From: Sphagnum magellanicum
Lineage: Eukaryota > Streptophyta > Sphagnopsida > Sphagnales > Sphagnaceae
Direction of reading: 5' to 3'
Length of the DNA: 64,000 nt
Assembly (NCBI GenBank): GCA_021904315.1
Contig: CM038916.1
Span: 8,521,065-8,585,064, forward strand
In this document: positions 49,715-60,765 of the stretch, one piece after another
Layout of the letters: each line of letters begins with the position of its first letter
How positions within the stretch are numbered: the first letter of the stretch is position 1
Notes under the pieces: model-generated
What the model was told of the DNA's origin: nothing
What the model saw: the letters and a program-made list of their open reading frames with translations, nothing else
Database searches by the model: none
Program-made: the position numbers and the translations under genes

Positions 49715-49979
49715 AGCTACAAGTCTTCATAAGAGACCCAACTGCAAAAGCCTCTCTCTCTCTCTCTCTGCGCGTGTGTCTCTCTTTCTTTCGACGTGGG
49801 CCCGATTTGTTTGTAGCTAGCTGCTCGACGAGTGTCGCAGAGAGAGATCTCCATAGTGTAATGGGTGATCGATGCCCTAGGTATTCATTAGTTGCGGAAG
49901 GCTTGATATCTGACAGAAGAAGAGTCTTCCTGTTGAAGAACTAGGGTCATCAGAAGTGTGTTTGTTTCTCACTACATAC

Positions 49980-50222
49980 ATGATGGACAAGCTGAAGAAG
50001 ACAAGGCCAGCAGAGTTCAGGAAGCTGGATGTGTTTGTTCTTGGTCCAACTTTGCTTGACAGAAGATTTTTCACAACCTTTGCTTTCAAGGACTGGGAGA
50101 TCATATCTGGTAACCGTAATCTGCAAGATGCACAAGAGGAGGAGAAGAATGAATTTTGTCCGTGTGATGAACATTCGATTCATTGTTGCAACCTCAGAGC
50201 TCAACAGGCACACAGAAGGTGA
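49980..50222 (+). CDS. Doubtful small ORF
   Basis: An ATG-started frame of 80 residues begins MMDKLKKTRPAEFRKLDVFV and has a possible donor (CTG|GTAACC) near 50109. A second overlapping frame (about 50129-50240) also looks coding: MHKRRRRMNFVRVMNIRFI, ending at a strong donor CAG|GTATGT. Both could be exons of a decayed or multi-exon plus-strand gene lying between the two minus-strand genes. No domain is recognised and no full model can be built. Confidence 0.2.
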   Translation: MMDKLKKTRPAEFRKLDVFVLGPTLLDRRFFTTFAFKDWEIISGNRNLQDAQEEEKNEFCPCDEHSIHCCNLRAQQAHRR

Positions 50223-50539
50223 CATTATTTTGCCTCAGGTATGTTTCCTTGCATTGATGCTTCAGATCTGTTTCAGAAAACTCACTCCTGCCTTTGACCA
50301 CTCTCTCAAGCTCACATCCTTTGATATCCAGGAAACCTCCCATGATCATGTTCTGTAACAAGAGCCTGTTTGTCAGGTGAAGATGATGAAGCAGACAAGA
50401 TCTAGAGACAATAATAGTACTAATGTCATCTTCACAAGCTTCCTCGTGATTGTTACTACCCCAAGATGGTTTTGGTAGCAAGATTTGACATTCAGTATGT
50501 TTTCATCTACACCGAAGACCGGGGATTTGAAGAAATGTG

Positions 50540-50840
50540 TCATGCATGCGGATGGTGGCAATGTTCCTATGATATTGTTTCAGGATAGGTGATCATCATG
50601 TGGTGGTGGTGGTGCCAAGGGTTTTGCATAATGCATTGCATTCAGGTGGGTGTGCTTGTTCCTTGGTTTTTGTTGCTGTGATATTGTTGCAGGAGAGGTG
50701 ATATGCATGCTCTGGTGGTGGTGCCAAGGGTTTGGTAAAATGCATGTCATGGGTGGGTGCAACTGTTCCTTGGCTTTTGTTGCTGTGACTTTACAGGAGA
50801 GGCGATCATGTGCTGGTTGGTGGTGCTAAGGGTTTAGTAG
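50540..50840 (+). repeat. ~106-bp tandem repeat, about three units
   Basis: Units beginning CAGGA.AGGTGAT start at 50581, 50690 and 50794 and share GGTGGTGGTGCCAAGGGTTT and GTTCCTTGG.TTTTGTTGC. A partial, more diverged unit precedes them from about 50540. Each unit carries an acceptor-like TTGCAG. No stable reading frame runs through the array. Confidence 0.8.
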
Positions 50841-51540
50841 TCTCATCACTTTCTTGCGGGTCTGTCTAATAGCTTCTCCTCACATTGCAGCTGTGATCTA
50901 ATTTCCTCAAGTTAGGAAACAACCTAGAGAGGAGAACATAAGTAACCAAAACTGACCTACCTGCTCGTAGATTGGAGATGTGAATGTAACTAAAAAAACA
51001 CAGTGGAGGCAGGGGGATACAACACAAAAATATATATTGAAATCTAGGGAGATGCAATAGGCCCCCAAGTTTCCTACAGTTTCTGAACTTCATCATGGAT
51101 CTGAATAAAGATTCAAGCCCAAAGCATGGAGTGGTTTTTTCCCTTCCCCTTCGCTGGACTATGAGATCCAGTTATTCACAACACATAATTTCAATAGCTT
51201 TTGGTTTGCCAACCCTGTTTTGTGTCTATGGATCTACCAACTTGGTAAGTTGAAAAACAATTCCCAACTCTTCTTACGCTGCTGAATCCTTTTGAAGCCA
51301 GCTTAGTTGTACATGCAGTGGACATCATATACCCATTTGTAGATTAGCTGATATCAATTTTGAATCCTCTAAGCTTCTCTGGATAAATCTGTAGATCATG
51401 ATTCTGCATCATAAATGACAAATTGGTTCACAGCTTCTCAGGAAAATCTGGAGATGATGGAACTCCTCAATCTGCAAGTTATGTCAATTGAGGCTGTGTG
51501 GGAATTTTTCAAGTGGATTTTCTGGTTTGATGAATTTGTT
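50841..51540. other. Intergenic stretch downstream of XTH
   Basis: No gene is seen between the tandem array and the XTH stop codon. The 3-prime UTR of XTH should lie in the right part, but no perfect poly(A) signal stands out. Confidence 0.5.
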
Positions 51541-54078
51541 CTAGAAGAGAGGAGCTGTGCACTCAAAAGGTGGAGTTGGGTAGCGTGCAGTGTCAGTGCA
51601 GTAGTTGTAAATCATGTAGTTGGTCGTCACCCATTGCAGTTGGGTTACACGATACGATGGTACTGATTGGTACTCTTGGGCATTCCACCACGTTCCTGCA
51701 CATGAGAAGTTGAAGAGAAATTCTTGAGACTGCATGTAAAATATCCTCCTAGCTAGACTTCTCTTGTGTGTGATGAAGATCCATCAAGAGAACTTAGAAA
51801 TGTTGAGGTATTCAAGAAGTGGAGTTGAAGTGTTTGCATGCAAATACTATTCTAGAAATGTGTAACTAGTGGAGTAGTGTTTTGAGACAGGAATTTCAGT
51901 GATGACAAGAGCTGGTAGTTGCAATCTGTTGTTCTAATGGTGTACCTGCTGGAGGATTGCTGCAGGCAGTTGGGGAGGTGGCTTCAAAGACACATGAGTC
52001 GATGCCATAGTTTGAGTAGGATGACACAAAGGGAGCTTGAGAGTAGTCAATTGGCACTTTGCCACCTTGAGTAACCCAGCCGGAGGCATCGAAGGAACTT
52101 GAATAGACACCCACACCTTGTGAGTTTGGGTAAGCTTGGCCTTCATTCTCATGATTCTGGAACACCCTGATTATCACATCATCCACATACATTCTGCACA
52201 TCGAGCACCAAGTTCTCTTGTGGTCAGTCTAGAGCCTAGTCTCTGAGCAACAATGGAGTTCACAGAATCAATCTTGGAAGTCAAGTGATTTTTTGTTGGC
52301 CATGAGGTTCAGGGTGTGGGTGTGTTCAATCACCACCAACAACAGTGTGTCTTTCTTGCATCCTTGCTCAAATGTGCAGAGTTTCTAACTGCCAAACTGC
52401 ACTATAAAGAGGGAAGTTGGGTAGGATTGGGTTTGATGAGGTCCTGCAACAATGAGCAGTACTTGAGCTTCATTGCAATGCTCACACTGTCACAAAGACT
52501 CTTGTCAGATGCTTCATACATTTACCAGACACAGTATGAGCAGTGTGTTTTGGCTCTTTATCTCAATTTGTCATTGATTAATCAAGACAAAATTTCCTTC
52601 TTGTTGTGCTTCAGGGTGAGATCTTGTGAGCACATCATTTGGAAGCCTCCTAGTCCCAGCAGTAGGAAAAAAAATTGGCAGATTTGTGAATGATTGTTAC
52701 CAGTTGCTAAACATGATTTGTTACTGCAACATGGGGAGGATTATAAAAGAACTACTTACGAGAGGGATTGGGGGTTCCAGATGACGGTGTAAGTGTGAAA
52801 ATCAGCGCGTGGGTCAAACCAGAGGTTGATCCGCTGCTCTCTGCCACCCACACCTGCTGCAAAGATATTGGTCTGCAGGACATAGGGCTGGCCTGAGGAA
52901 TTGCCAAGAAACTCGAAGTCGAACTCATCATGAGCGTTTCCTGGTGAAGAGAGCTGCACCACATGCAACCATAACACCCATATCCAGCTAAAACCTTAGA
53001 AATGCTGATGCTTTCAAAGGAAGACTCCAAGAAAAAATTCCACACAGAAGGGGAAAATTACAGGGACTCTGAAGTCCAGACTTTTGTAAACTTTGGATTT
53101 GATCCCTGCAGGTTGTTATTGCAATGATGAAATCGAAGAAGTCTAGAATGTGATGAGACTGGTCATGAATCCAATGTTGCAGGGATGATTCTCTGATCAG
53201 CTGGCTAAAATAGAACTAGATTCATAAGACAGTTTTCAGTACAAGGACTCAGATTCAGCTGCAAGGAGAATCCCAGGACTCATCATCCCTCCTGAAGGAT
53301 CTAGTGAATCATGGTCTCTAGCTGATTGCTGGCCAGGTTTTGCAACCAAGAGATGTGATGGACTCCAGCAGTCTGAAATCCTTTACATTCTTCATTCAAG
53401 CATCATCACAAGTATTGATCATTGCAGTCAATTGAGTTGTGAAAAAGCAGCTGTGGGATGACTAGAGATTGAGATATGCTCACGTAGAATGCAGTGAGCA
53501 CGCCTGCTGAGTCATTGGGTACAAGCTTCAGACCCACCCGGAAGTAACCAAACAAGTACCTATTCAACGACTGCACTGCAGTTCCTGCAACAGCAGAAAA
53601 AAAAGTAAAGTGAGAACATGAAAAACAACTGAAGCCCATTCAGAAAAAATGCTGCATCATAATAGATGTTGAAGAGTGCAGCAAGGGAATAAGACAACAA
53701 CACTATCTAGGGAAGCAAAGCTGTTGAGCTGAAATCCAGAGTGAGATCAGATGAACTTTTGCAAATGGTTCACTTTTGCAAAGAGATCATCAGAAGTTCA
53801 CAACATTCTCGTCTGAGATCTTGTAGAGAAAAATATAGTATTGCGGCCTCACCACTCTCTTTGGTAACAGCGAGCTCCAGAACGTCGTTCACAACCCACA
53901 CATTGGAAGGTTGCCAGGCGACGAAGAACTGGTTACTGTACTGCGATTCTGCGAAGGTGGTGTATGTTGTTTGCGCGTCACTACCCTTCATCATCATCAT
54001 CATCGCACAGCAGCTCAACATGAGAAAACCCATCACGCCAGTCGAGTTCAACACCACTGATCTCATCGCTGCCGCCAT
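51541..54078 (-). CDS. XTH: Xyloglucan endotransglucosylase/hydrolase (XTH, GH16), 5 exons
   Basis: Exons (minus strand): 54078-53853, 53584-53484, 52953-52760, 52193-51946, 51695-51541. All four introns are GT-AG and phases agree, giving 307 residues, close to the usual ~290. XTHs cut the xyloglucan backbone in the wall and join the new end to another xyloglucan chain (or to water). Residues 1-35 form the signal peptide (hydrophobic core with a run of Met). The catalytic block is [10 protein letters not shown] at 117-126, with nucleophile Glu119 and acid/base Glu123; the usual Ile is Phe here. The N-glycosylation site typical of the family follows at Asn127 (NSS). [11 protein letters not shown] (175-185), the SQAPF segment and the C-terminal [14 protein letters not shown] with paired Cys complete the XET C-terminal domain. 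The ATG at 54078 was chosen because an upstream in-frame ATG (54225) would bury the signal peptide. Confidence 0.95.
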
Positions 54079-54499
54079 CTTGAATTGCAGATGATCCCGT
54101 GCAGGAACAATTCTACGAATCCGACTCGACTGGAAACCAAACTTCTCGAAATTCAGAACTTCGCACAATGTAAAACCGACCCACCCACCCAAGAGAAAAG
54201 GAAAAGGGGGAAAGAAAACACGCAAGAAAACAACTGCAGCGTCGAGCTCGGTCGATGCTTTCTTGATGAGTGATGATCAGCTAGTTCTTGCAATCTTGTT
54301 GTTGATAAAAACACATGTAGTGCGACATTTTCCAGCTGCTCACTGCAACGTTGAATACACGGAATGCAGCAGCTTGCAGCTCCAATACTACTGGCGTCAA
54401 GCTGCTGCTGAAGATGAAAAACTGCAGCAGCACTTGGGGTGTGTGGATCGAGTAGCACAACTAGTGCACTCAGCTGCTACAATCCTGATCTCGATGATC

Positions 54500-55300
54500 T
54501 TTCTCTCTTGTCAACAAGGACTATAACAAGTACAAGATGCTGTACTAATAAGTCTACTACTCTTGCTGCTGCTGCAGGCGTATTGATTGCTGTGGCAGCT
54601 TAAGTCCTGCAGACTTGGATATAAATATAATGAAGATTCAGACAAACTGCAGCTCAGCTCATGGATTCAGACAACACTGCTGCTGCTGCTGCTGCTGCTA
54701 CTGGAGGATTGATCAGAGAAAGCTGGAAAGCTGTGGAGCTGCTGCAGCTGCTCTACATGGATTCAGATCACGACTGCACTGAGTGAGTTTGCAGCAGCAG
54801 CAAGATGGATTGAGTACTTATAAGAAGAGATTTACACTGACAAATTGTAGAATCAGCATTTTTTTTTTACCTTCTTGCTTATCATAACCTCCATCATAAC
54901 AACAATGGTAATGTTTCAAACTTCTGCTGATTGCCATATTGACCACCTGGCAACTACTACTGCATCAGCAGCAGCAGCAGCAACAGCAACAACAACAGCA
55001 GCAGCAGCAGCAACAGAAACAGCAGGATCATTGCTCAATCAAAGGGCCACCATGATCCTGCTGGTAGCATCAGCAGATTTAGACTGCAACATAATTTGCA
55101 TCAGACGACTACAGTACACCTCCATTATTGATGATTATTACATGATCTAGAATTTTTCCTCTCTCTCTCTCTCTTTCTAAGAATTTCTAATCTCTCTCTC
55201 TCTCTCTCTCTCTCGCACCTTTTTTTTCTTTTTTTTTTTGGGTTTTGGGTTTTGGGTTTTGTTTTGGTTTTGTAATCCTGATCCCCAGAGGTTTCAAACT
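54500..55300. repeat. CAG/CAA-rich and CT-rich low-complexity region upstream of XTH
   Basis: (CTG)n near 54680-54700, a (CAG/CAA) tract at 54961-55015, CT runs at about 55150-55215, then three GGGTTTT units at about 55240-55262. The triplet tract could encode poly-Ala/Thr or poly-Gln in short frames, but no start, splice or domain context supports a gene. The region is the 5-prime flank of XTH. Confidence 0.7.
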
Positions 55301-57214
55301 AGTTGCTTATACGATCTTCTGATTCCTCTTCTTCTTCTTCTTCTTGCACTTCTTTCTTCTTCTTCTTCTTCTTTGCTTTGAACTTCCTTTTTCTCTACTG
55401 TCACAAACTTTGCAGCACTGACAGAACTGTCTAACCCAGAAGAAGGGTCAATTTTTAACCCAGATCAAAAATGAGGTCCCACATGGTTTTCTCCTTTTGT
55501 GTCTCCTTTGTCTTGAAGATATGAGTGAGTCTATGTGAGTGACTCTACCAAGTTGATGTGGTAAATTGGGATTGGTTGTTTTTTTTTTTTTTTCCCATTG
55601 ATTTAACCCTTAAACATCAACTAAAGTCGACAAAATAAATTTTAATCTTAATTTTAATTTTTAAAAATAAAATTAAAAAGTGGACCAATTTGGTCCGCCT
55701 GATGTATGTTTAAGGGTTTAAGCTGCTCTGCTATTTCTTAACAAGTGTTTATTGGGTCTTGTGTTGTTTTAACCTGTGTTAATTCTTAACTAGTGTTTGT
55801 GGGCAACCCTTGTTTCAAATGTTGTATTATTCATTTCAAAATTTATCAATTAGATGATTACACAATGGTCTTGGTGAATCAACACTTACATTGGTACTAT
55901 GGTTAAAACTGAAAACCCAAAGGTTCAATTATGGGTTATGTCTAAACTCTTAACCTTATAAATATACACTAGATGTACACTAAAAATCAGGATCTCTAGA
56001 AGAGGCCCCAAACTAACTAACGTTTCCCACGTTTAAAATAGCCTCTAAGAAGCTTCACCCAAGAAGGTGAAGGTAAACCCTAAACCCTAATCAAGTTACA
56101 TTGTGATATTTCAAATATGGTTGTGTAAACAATGTCACAAATTTTCAACTTCATTTAATTTATCACTTTAAAACATGTAAATTAAGCACCGGATGTGCTT
56201 CAAATGGGTCATTTGATTTGTGATTGCACCTAACATCATAATATTATATTTTCAAGTGCTATCAATTAATATTTTTTTTTAAGTCTAAATTTATAGCTGG
56301 TGTTGAGTGTTTTTACTTCTTCTCTGTAATTTTGGCAACTTTTTGTAGTACATTTTGATCAACCCAATCTTTTTTAAAAAATGAAAATTTTGTGGATTTT
56401 TTTGGTGATATGAGAGATCCTCTCCACTCCTAGTAGGAAAAACTCTTGTACCCACAATTGGAGATGAATTGTAAGAGGTAGTCAAATTGTGTGAAATTGC
56501 ACTTTTGACACTAAGTTTGCTCAAGGTAGTGAGTGATGATACCTGCACTACAAAGCAAAATGATTGCTTTTCATTGGCCAATGATAAGGATTGGGTGAGA
56601 TGATGAGACTGGAAGGTTTCTCGGTTTATATTTGTTTAATTTTTCACCAGAAATGGGTTGCGGAGACAGAAATAATCAAGACCGAATCTTGAATGTCATG
56701 AATAGTGATAAGGTGACACCAATGAAGGTGGTTTCATATTGCACCGAATTACTTTCACACTTTGTGTCAATTCTCCTTTTGTTATTTAGTTATAGATGCT
56801 AAAAATCATGTCTAATAAGCCCAGTATTTATTTCTCACATCATCCAGTAATGATTTTTTTAGATTTTCCTAATTTCACCAATAAAACTAAAATTGGGATT
56901 GCAAAAGGTAGGAGACTACTAATAGCAACCAACCTGGACCAATCAAACAACCTAAGCAATCAACAGTGCAAGTGTTAGGTTTCATTATGCCTTGTTTCGG
57001 CATCAGTTTCCTCTGCCAAAAAATGCTGGGCCAAAACCATTTTGCTGAGCCAAACTGGCATGTTTTGACTTTTCTTCATCCAAAACTTGCTGCAGAGTGC
57101 AGGATGGAGTTGCTCTAAGAGCTTGTAGGCCTGTAAACTTCATAAGTTGGGAAATATAAATAGTTGTTTCTGTTATTGGACAAAAGGCATGTTATGGAAA
57201 GGGCAAAAAACTCA

Positions 57215-57255
<41 letters not shown>

Positions 57256-59069
57256 CTTCTGCAAGGAAGTGAGCTTTTTAAACATCTCTTAGGCCTAATT
57301 ACAAGCTTTTAACATTCGGGGAAAAAGCTAATATCAAAGTTTGAAAAACCGTAAGCATGTCAGATTTCTACATGGAAGTTCCTCGTATTTACAATGTCAG
57401 GTTTCTCAAAGGCTGTTTTTTTCTTCTCTAGTGCAACTTAATAATACTACTGACAGTTTCCTGAGTCCGTTGAATGAATTGGAGTATGTGAAGATATATG
57501 GGGGTGGGTGACCAACACGGTTAATTTTTATTTTTTAAAACTCAACTTGGAACAACCCACACGGTTTGTTTTTTTTTTTAACTTTAAAGCAACGTCAAAC
57601 AACAACCATGTCGGACTCCAAACTAGTACCACGCTTGGCAGGCAGCCCGCCACAACTATTGCTGGAGTAGTACACAAATTGGGTGCAGGGGGGGGGTCTA
57701 AAAGATCAGCTATCGATGTTATATTAAACTGAGCTTGTGACAAAATTTTATGGGGAATCCCACAATTTGCATGCGAGCTTTTATACTCTAAACGACAAAA
57801 TGGGAGTTGAGAAAGTGAAAAAGAGTTCATCTAAAACTTTTGCTTGTCAGTTGTTTGGGTGGTAGTAGTAGTAGTAGTAATATGAATCCAAGGAAATGAA
57901 TCCAAACACAACAACATTGGATTTCTAACATTTTTTTTCCCTTCAAAGTTTGAGTAGCACTAAGCCATGATAAAGGGTTTTGAGAGAGAGAAAGAGAAAG
58001 CACTTAGATTCCGTAGTGTGGTGGGGTCTCTCTCTAAGTAGTATTGATTTTTAGTGGAGGTAGGCCTGAGGGCTCAAAATGCAATCTGAAATTTCAGAGC
58101 ACCAAACAATTGAAAGGGGAAAAATATGAATACCCTTTATAAAATTGGGCATTAGGCCTACCTTCACTCCAGGTCCCAGAAGGGACCAACTAGTTGGGGG
58201 ACTTGGGGTTGTTGCATATTGCTGGAGAAAGAGAGAGTTGATTTCTACTCTTTGGATTAGGTTGGATAGTTGTTGGCCCACATTTATGAAGGCCTTGCCA
58301 AGTTCTCTCACATGACATGTTATGGATTTCTTTGCCTTGGGGTTTGAAGGAGTGTCTGGTCTGTGCTATTGACCTTTTGACATACCAACCTGGTCTTGGT
58401 ATATGGGTCTCTAAAATAATCAGATACCAGACAAGTTTTTGGTACTATGGTTTTGGTTCAAATTCACATGTCATTCTTGTATCAATTATTTTGCAGGTCT
58501 CTCTAGTTTCGTGGTGCAATGGTATATCAATCTGGACTTCATTTGATGCTGCATTTCTAAGTGTCATCATGTAACATACATTTTCATGTATACCCAACAT
58601 TATAGTTTTAAAATGTGAAGGCCAAATTTCAGCCTTGACAATTCTGGAAGAAACCCAAAATAAAATAAAATAAAATAAAATAAAAATGCTTTGAAGAATT
58701 AAGAATCATTTCAAATTGGAGACTCAAATGAGAAAAAATTGTAAGCACATATGCTTTACTACTCATGACTCGTGATCACATACATATATTCTTGAAAATA
58801 TCTACTCCATTATCATGTCATGTGTAGTCATTGCAAAATGTCAAAAAGAATTTGGAATGTCATGTGCAATCACTAGTTAGCAAAGTATCCCAAAAAAAAA
58901 CACACACACACACACACAACTAAATATTCAAGTGAATTGCAAAGTGTCAAAAAAAACAAAACACAATTCAATGTTCAAGTGTATTAAATAGTGTAAAAAA
59001 AAAGAAACACAACTTGAATGTTCAAGTGCATTACATAGTGTGAAAAAAATAGTGGAAATGTTTTTGTGA
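55301..59069. other. AT-rich gene-free stretch
   Basis: No gene is supported. Telomere-type AAACCCTAA motifs occur near 56083, a (CA)18 run at 57219-57254, an (AAAAT)n run at about 58658-58686 and a short (CA) run near 58900. Three related AT-rich phrases (ATGTTCAAGTG-ATTA..AGTGT-AAAAAAA) recur at about 58925-59045. Confidence 0.55.
57219..57254. repeat. (CA)18 microsatellite
   Basis: A pure CA dinucleotide run of 36 bp. Confidence 0.95.
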
Positions 59070-59820
59070 TCAATTTTGGTAGTCATCTTCAAAGAACCCA
59101 CCTCCTTAAGCTCATTTTCATGGTCATCTAACAGTTCTTCTTCAACTTTGAAACATTCCATCATTCCCCCAACAACAAGAGAGCAATCAATCCTTGTGTC
59201 ATTCAGCCAATTCTTCACAATCATCAAGAGCTTGTCCAAGTTTTACACACCCAACCTACACTGCCACAAACCAATTGGAATGTTGGCAATGTTAAAAAAA
59301 TTCAATTTCAATTTGAGAACATGAAATCCCCAAAAATTGATGCATAAGAAATGCAACATTAGGAAGTTGATTTGCATGGTCTTTCCACCATGATTTCACA
59401 CCATTATCACACATAGTTATATGACGATACAATGACAATTTTATTTTCACCAAACAAAGACCAACTTCATGTGTATAAGGTGTGTAGTTTCCACAAAGAG
59501 TCATCATTGTTGGGTGTCGAAGGAGGAGGGCTTTCTTCATGTATAGGTTTCAAGCACTTGGAAACTTTCACCAAAACCTAATGGTCATACTCTTCTACAA
59601 TTGTTATTGTTCTATCCTTACTCACATACTCCATGATGCATTACAAGCCCTTGAATCTTGGGTCAAGCTGGAAAACACACATGTTATATATAACAATGTG
59701 TGCAACAACAACATTAGTGGTCATAAAAAAAGCTAAAAAAGGTTCCAACACATTAATCACCTCAAGCCCCATTTTTCCATGCATAATTTCCAACTTTGCC
59801 TCAAATTTCCCAAACATTTA
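59070..59820 (-). pseudogene. Decayed hAT-superfamily transposase, C-terminal part
   Basis: On the minus strand broken frames line up in the order expected of a plant hAT transposase. The motif LDPRFKGL (59667-59644) is followed by a stop and then MEYV. Further on, SWWKDHANQLPN (near 59392-59352) and FLGISCSQIEIEFF match the C-terminal hAT dimerisation domain, which usually reads W-W...P.L...A...L.I..SS...ER.FS. After a one-base shift in a T run near 59294, the frame continues with IGLWQCRLG, a stop, and LDKLLMIVKNW, the usual end of that domain. At least three stops and one frameshift make this copy dead. The N-terminal zinc finger and the terminal inverted repeats were not found. hAT elements move by cut and paste. 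Confidence 0.7.
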
Positions 59821-60459
59821 AAGTGGATTTCGAGATGCTTGAACTTGGTAATCCCTATGCAATCTACTACAAATTGAAAATGCAACAAATAAAACATCTA
59901 AAAGTAACCATTATCCTTTGGTTTGGTTCAAAATACATTATTCCACCATAGGTTTATGTCATGACTTTTGTAATGGCCCATGTTGAACCTATCATATTCA
60001 AGCCTACAACCTAGAGGTTTGTCGACTATAGTATAGGTTTATGGTAGGGTGAATGCATGGTTGAATGGGACACTTTTGGTGTCACAAGAGTCAGTTTTGC
60101 AAGGTGCATTTGTGTTTAATGCTTGTAGTGAATAACACATATTTGAATTTATTAATTGAAAATTGGTAATACATTAACATAATGATTATAAACACATTTG
60201 TAAAACTAAAATTTGAAAATAATGTATTTATATCAATAGTGTACTTTTCAAATTCAAAAATATGAAGTAATCAATTGATTGGATTGTTAATAAATTGAAA
60301 AATTCATAGCGAATTCCATTCCACAATGTTTATAATGATTGAATATGCCTTGAATAATGAAATAATAAAATTAGATGTTAAATATTTTTCTTTAAAACCT
60401 TAACCCAATGGTAGTTATGGATTTTGGAGGGTGAAAATTGGATTTAATTTTCAAAAGTG
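59821..60459. other. AT-rich DNA, possibly remains of the hAT element
   Basis: No open frame of note. It lies upstream of the transposase remnant on the minus strand and may hold its eroded N-terminal part, but no BED zinc-finger motif is visible. Confidence 0.4.
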
Positions 60460-60765
60460 CTTTTGAAATGGTTTTTGTTGTTTTTCAAAAAATTGTGCCT
60501 AATGAACATGTTTTAATAATCTTTACATTGGCCTTCATTCATATGAACTTTATGAGTATTCTTTTTAAGATTTCCAAGTGGCATCCATCATGATAGATGA
60601 CATTGACAACTTTGATATAGGTTTTGACCTAGTAGGTTTAGGAGGTTTCATAGGTGAGTGAACATTTGATGGTGAAAGATTACAATATTGAAATTTAGAA
60701 ATTAACAACCATGTCCATTTGATGACTTATTAAAAACTTGTTATGGACTTGTATGGATTCTTTAT
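60460..60765 (+). repeat. Dispersed repeat, copy 2
   Basis: Same family and orientation as the block at 33000-33300: CCTAATGAACATGTTTTAA, then GGCCTTCATTCATATGAACT, TTGATATAGGTTTTGA, GGTGAGTGAACATTTGATGG and a closing CCATGTCCATTTGATGAC. The pair defines a repeat of roughly 300 bp whose true ends are not visible. Confidence 0.8.

Noticed and set aside
54079-54225. Upstream in-frame ATG of XTH
   Set aside because: It would add 49 residues before the signal peptide, which is atypical of XTHs.
54875-55150. Plus-strand frame with poly-Ala/Thr
   Set aside because: It is the translation of the CAG/CAA tract, with no domain or gene structure.
55240-55262. GGGTTTT repeats as an interstitial telomere
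   Set aside because: Only three units, not the plant TTTAGGG repeat, and set in a T-rich low-complexity stretch.
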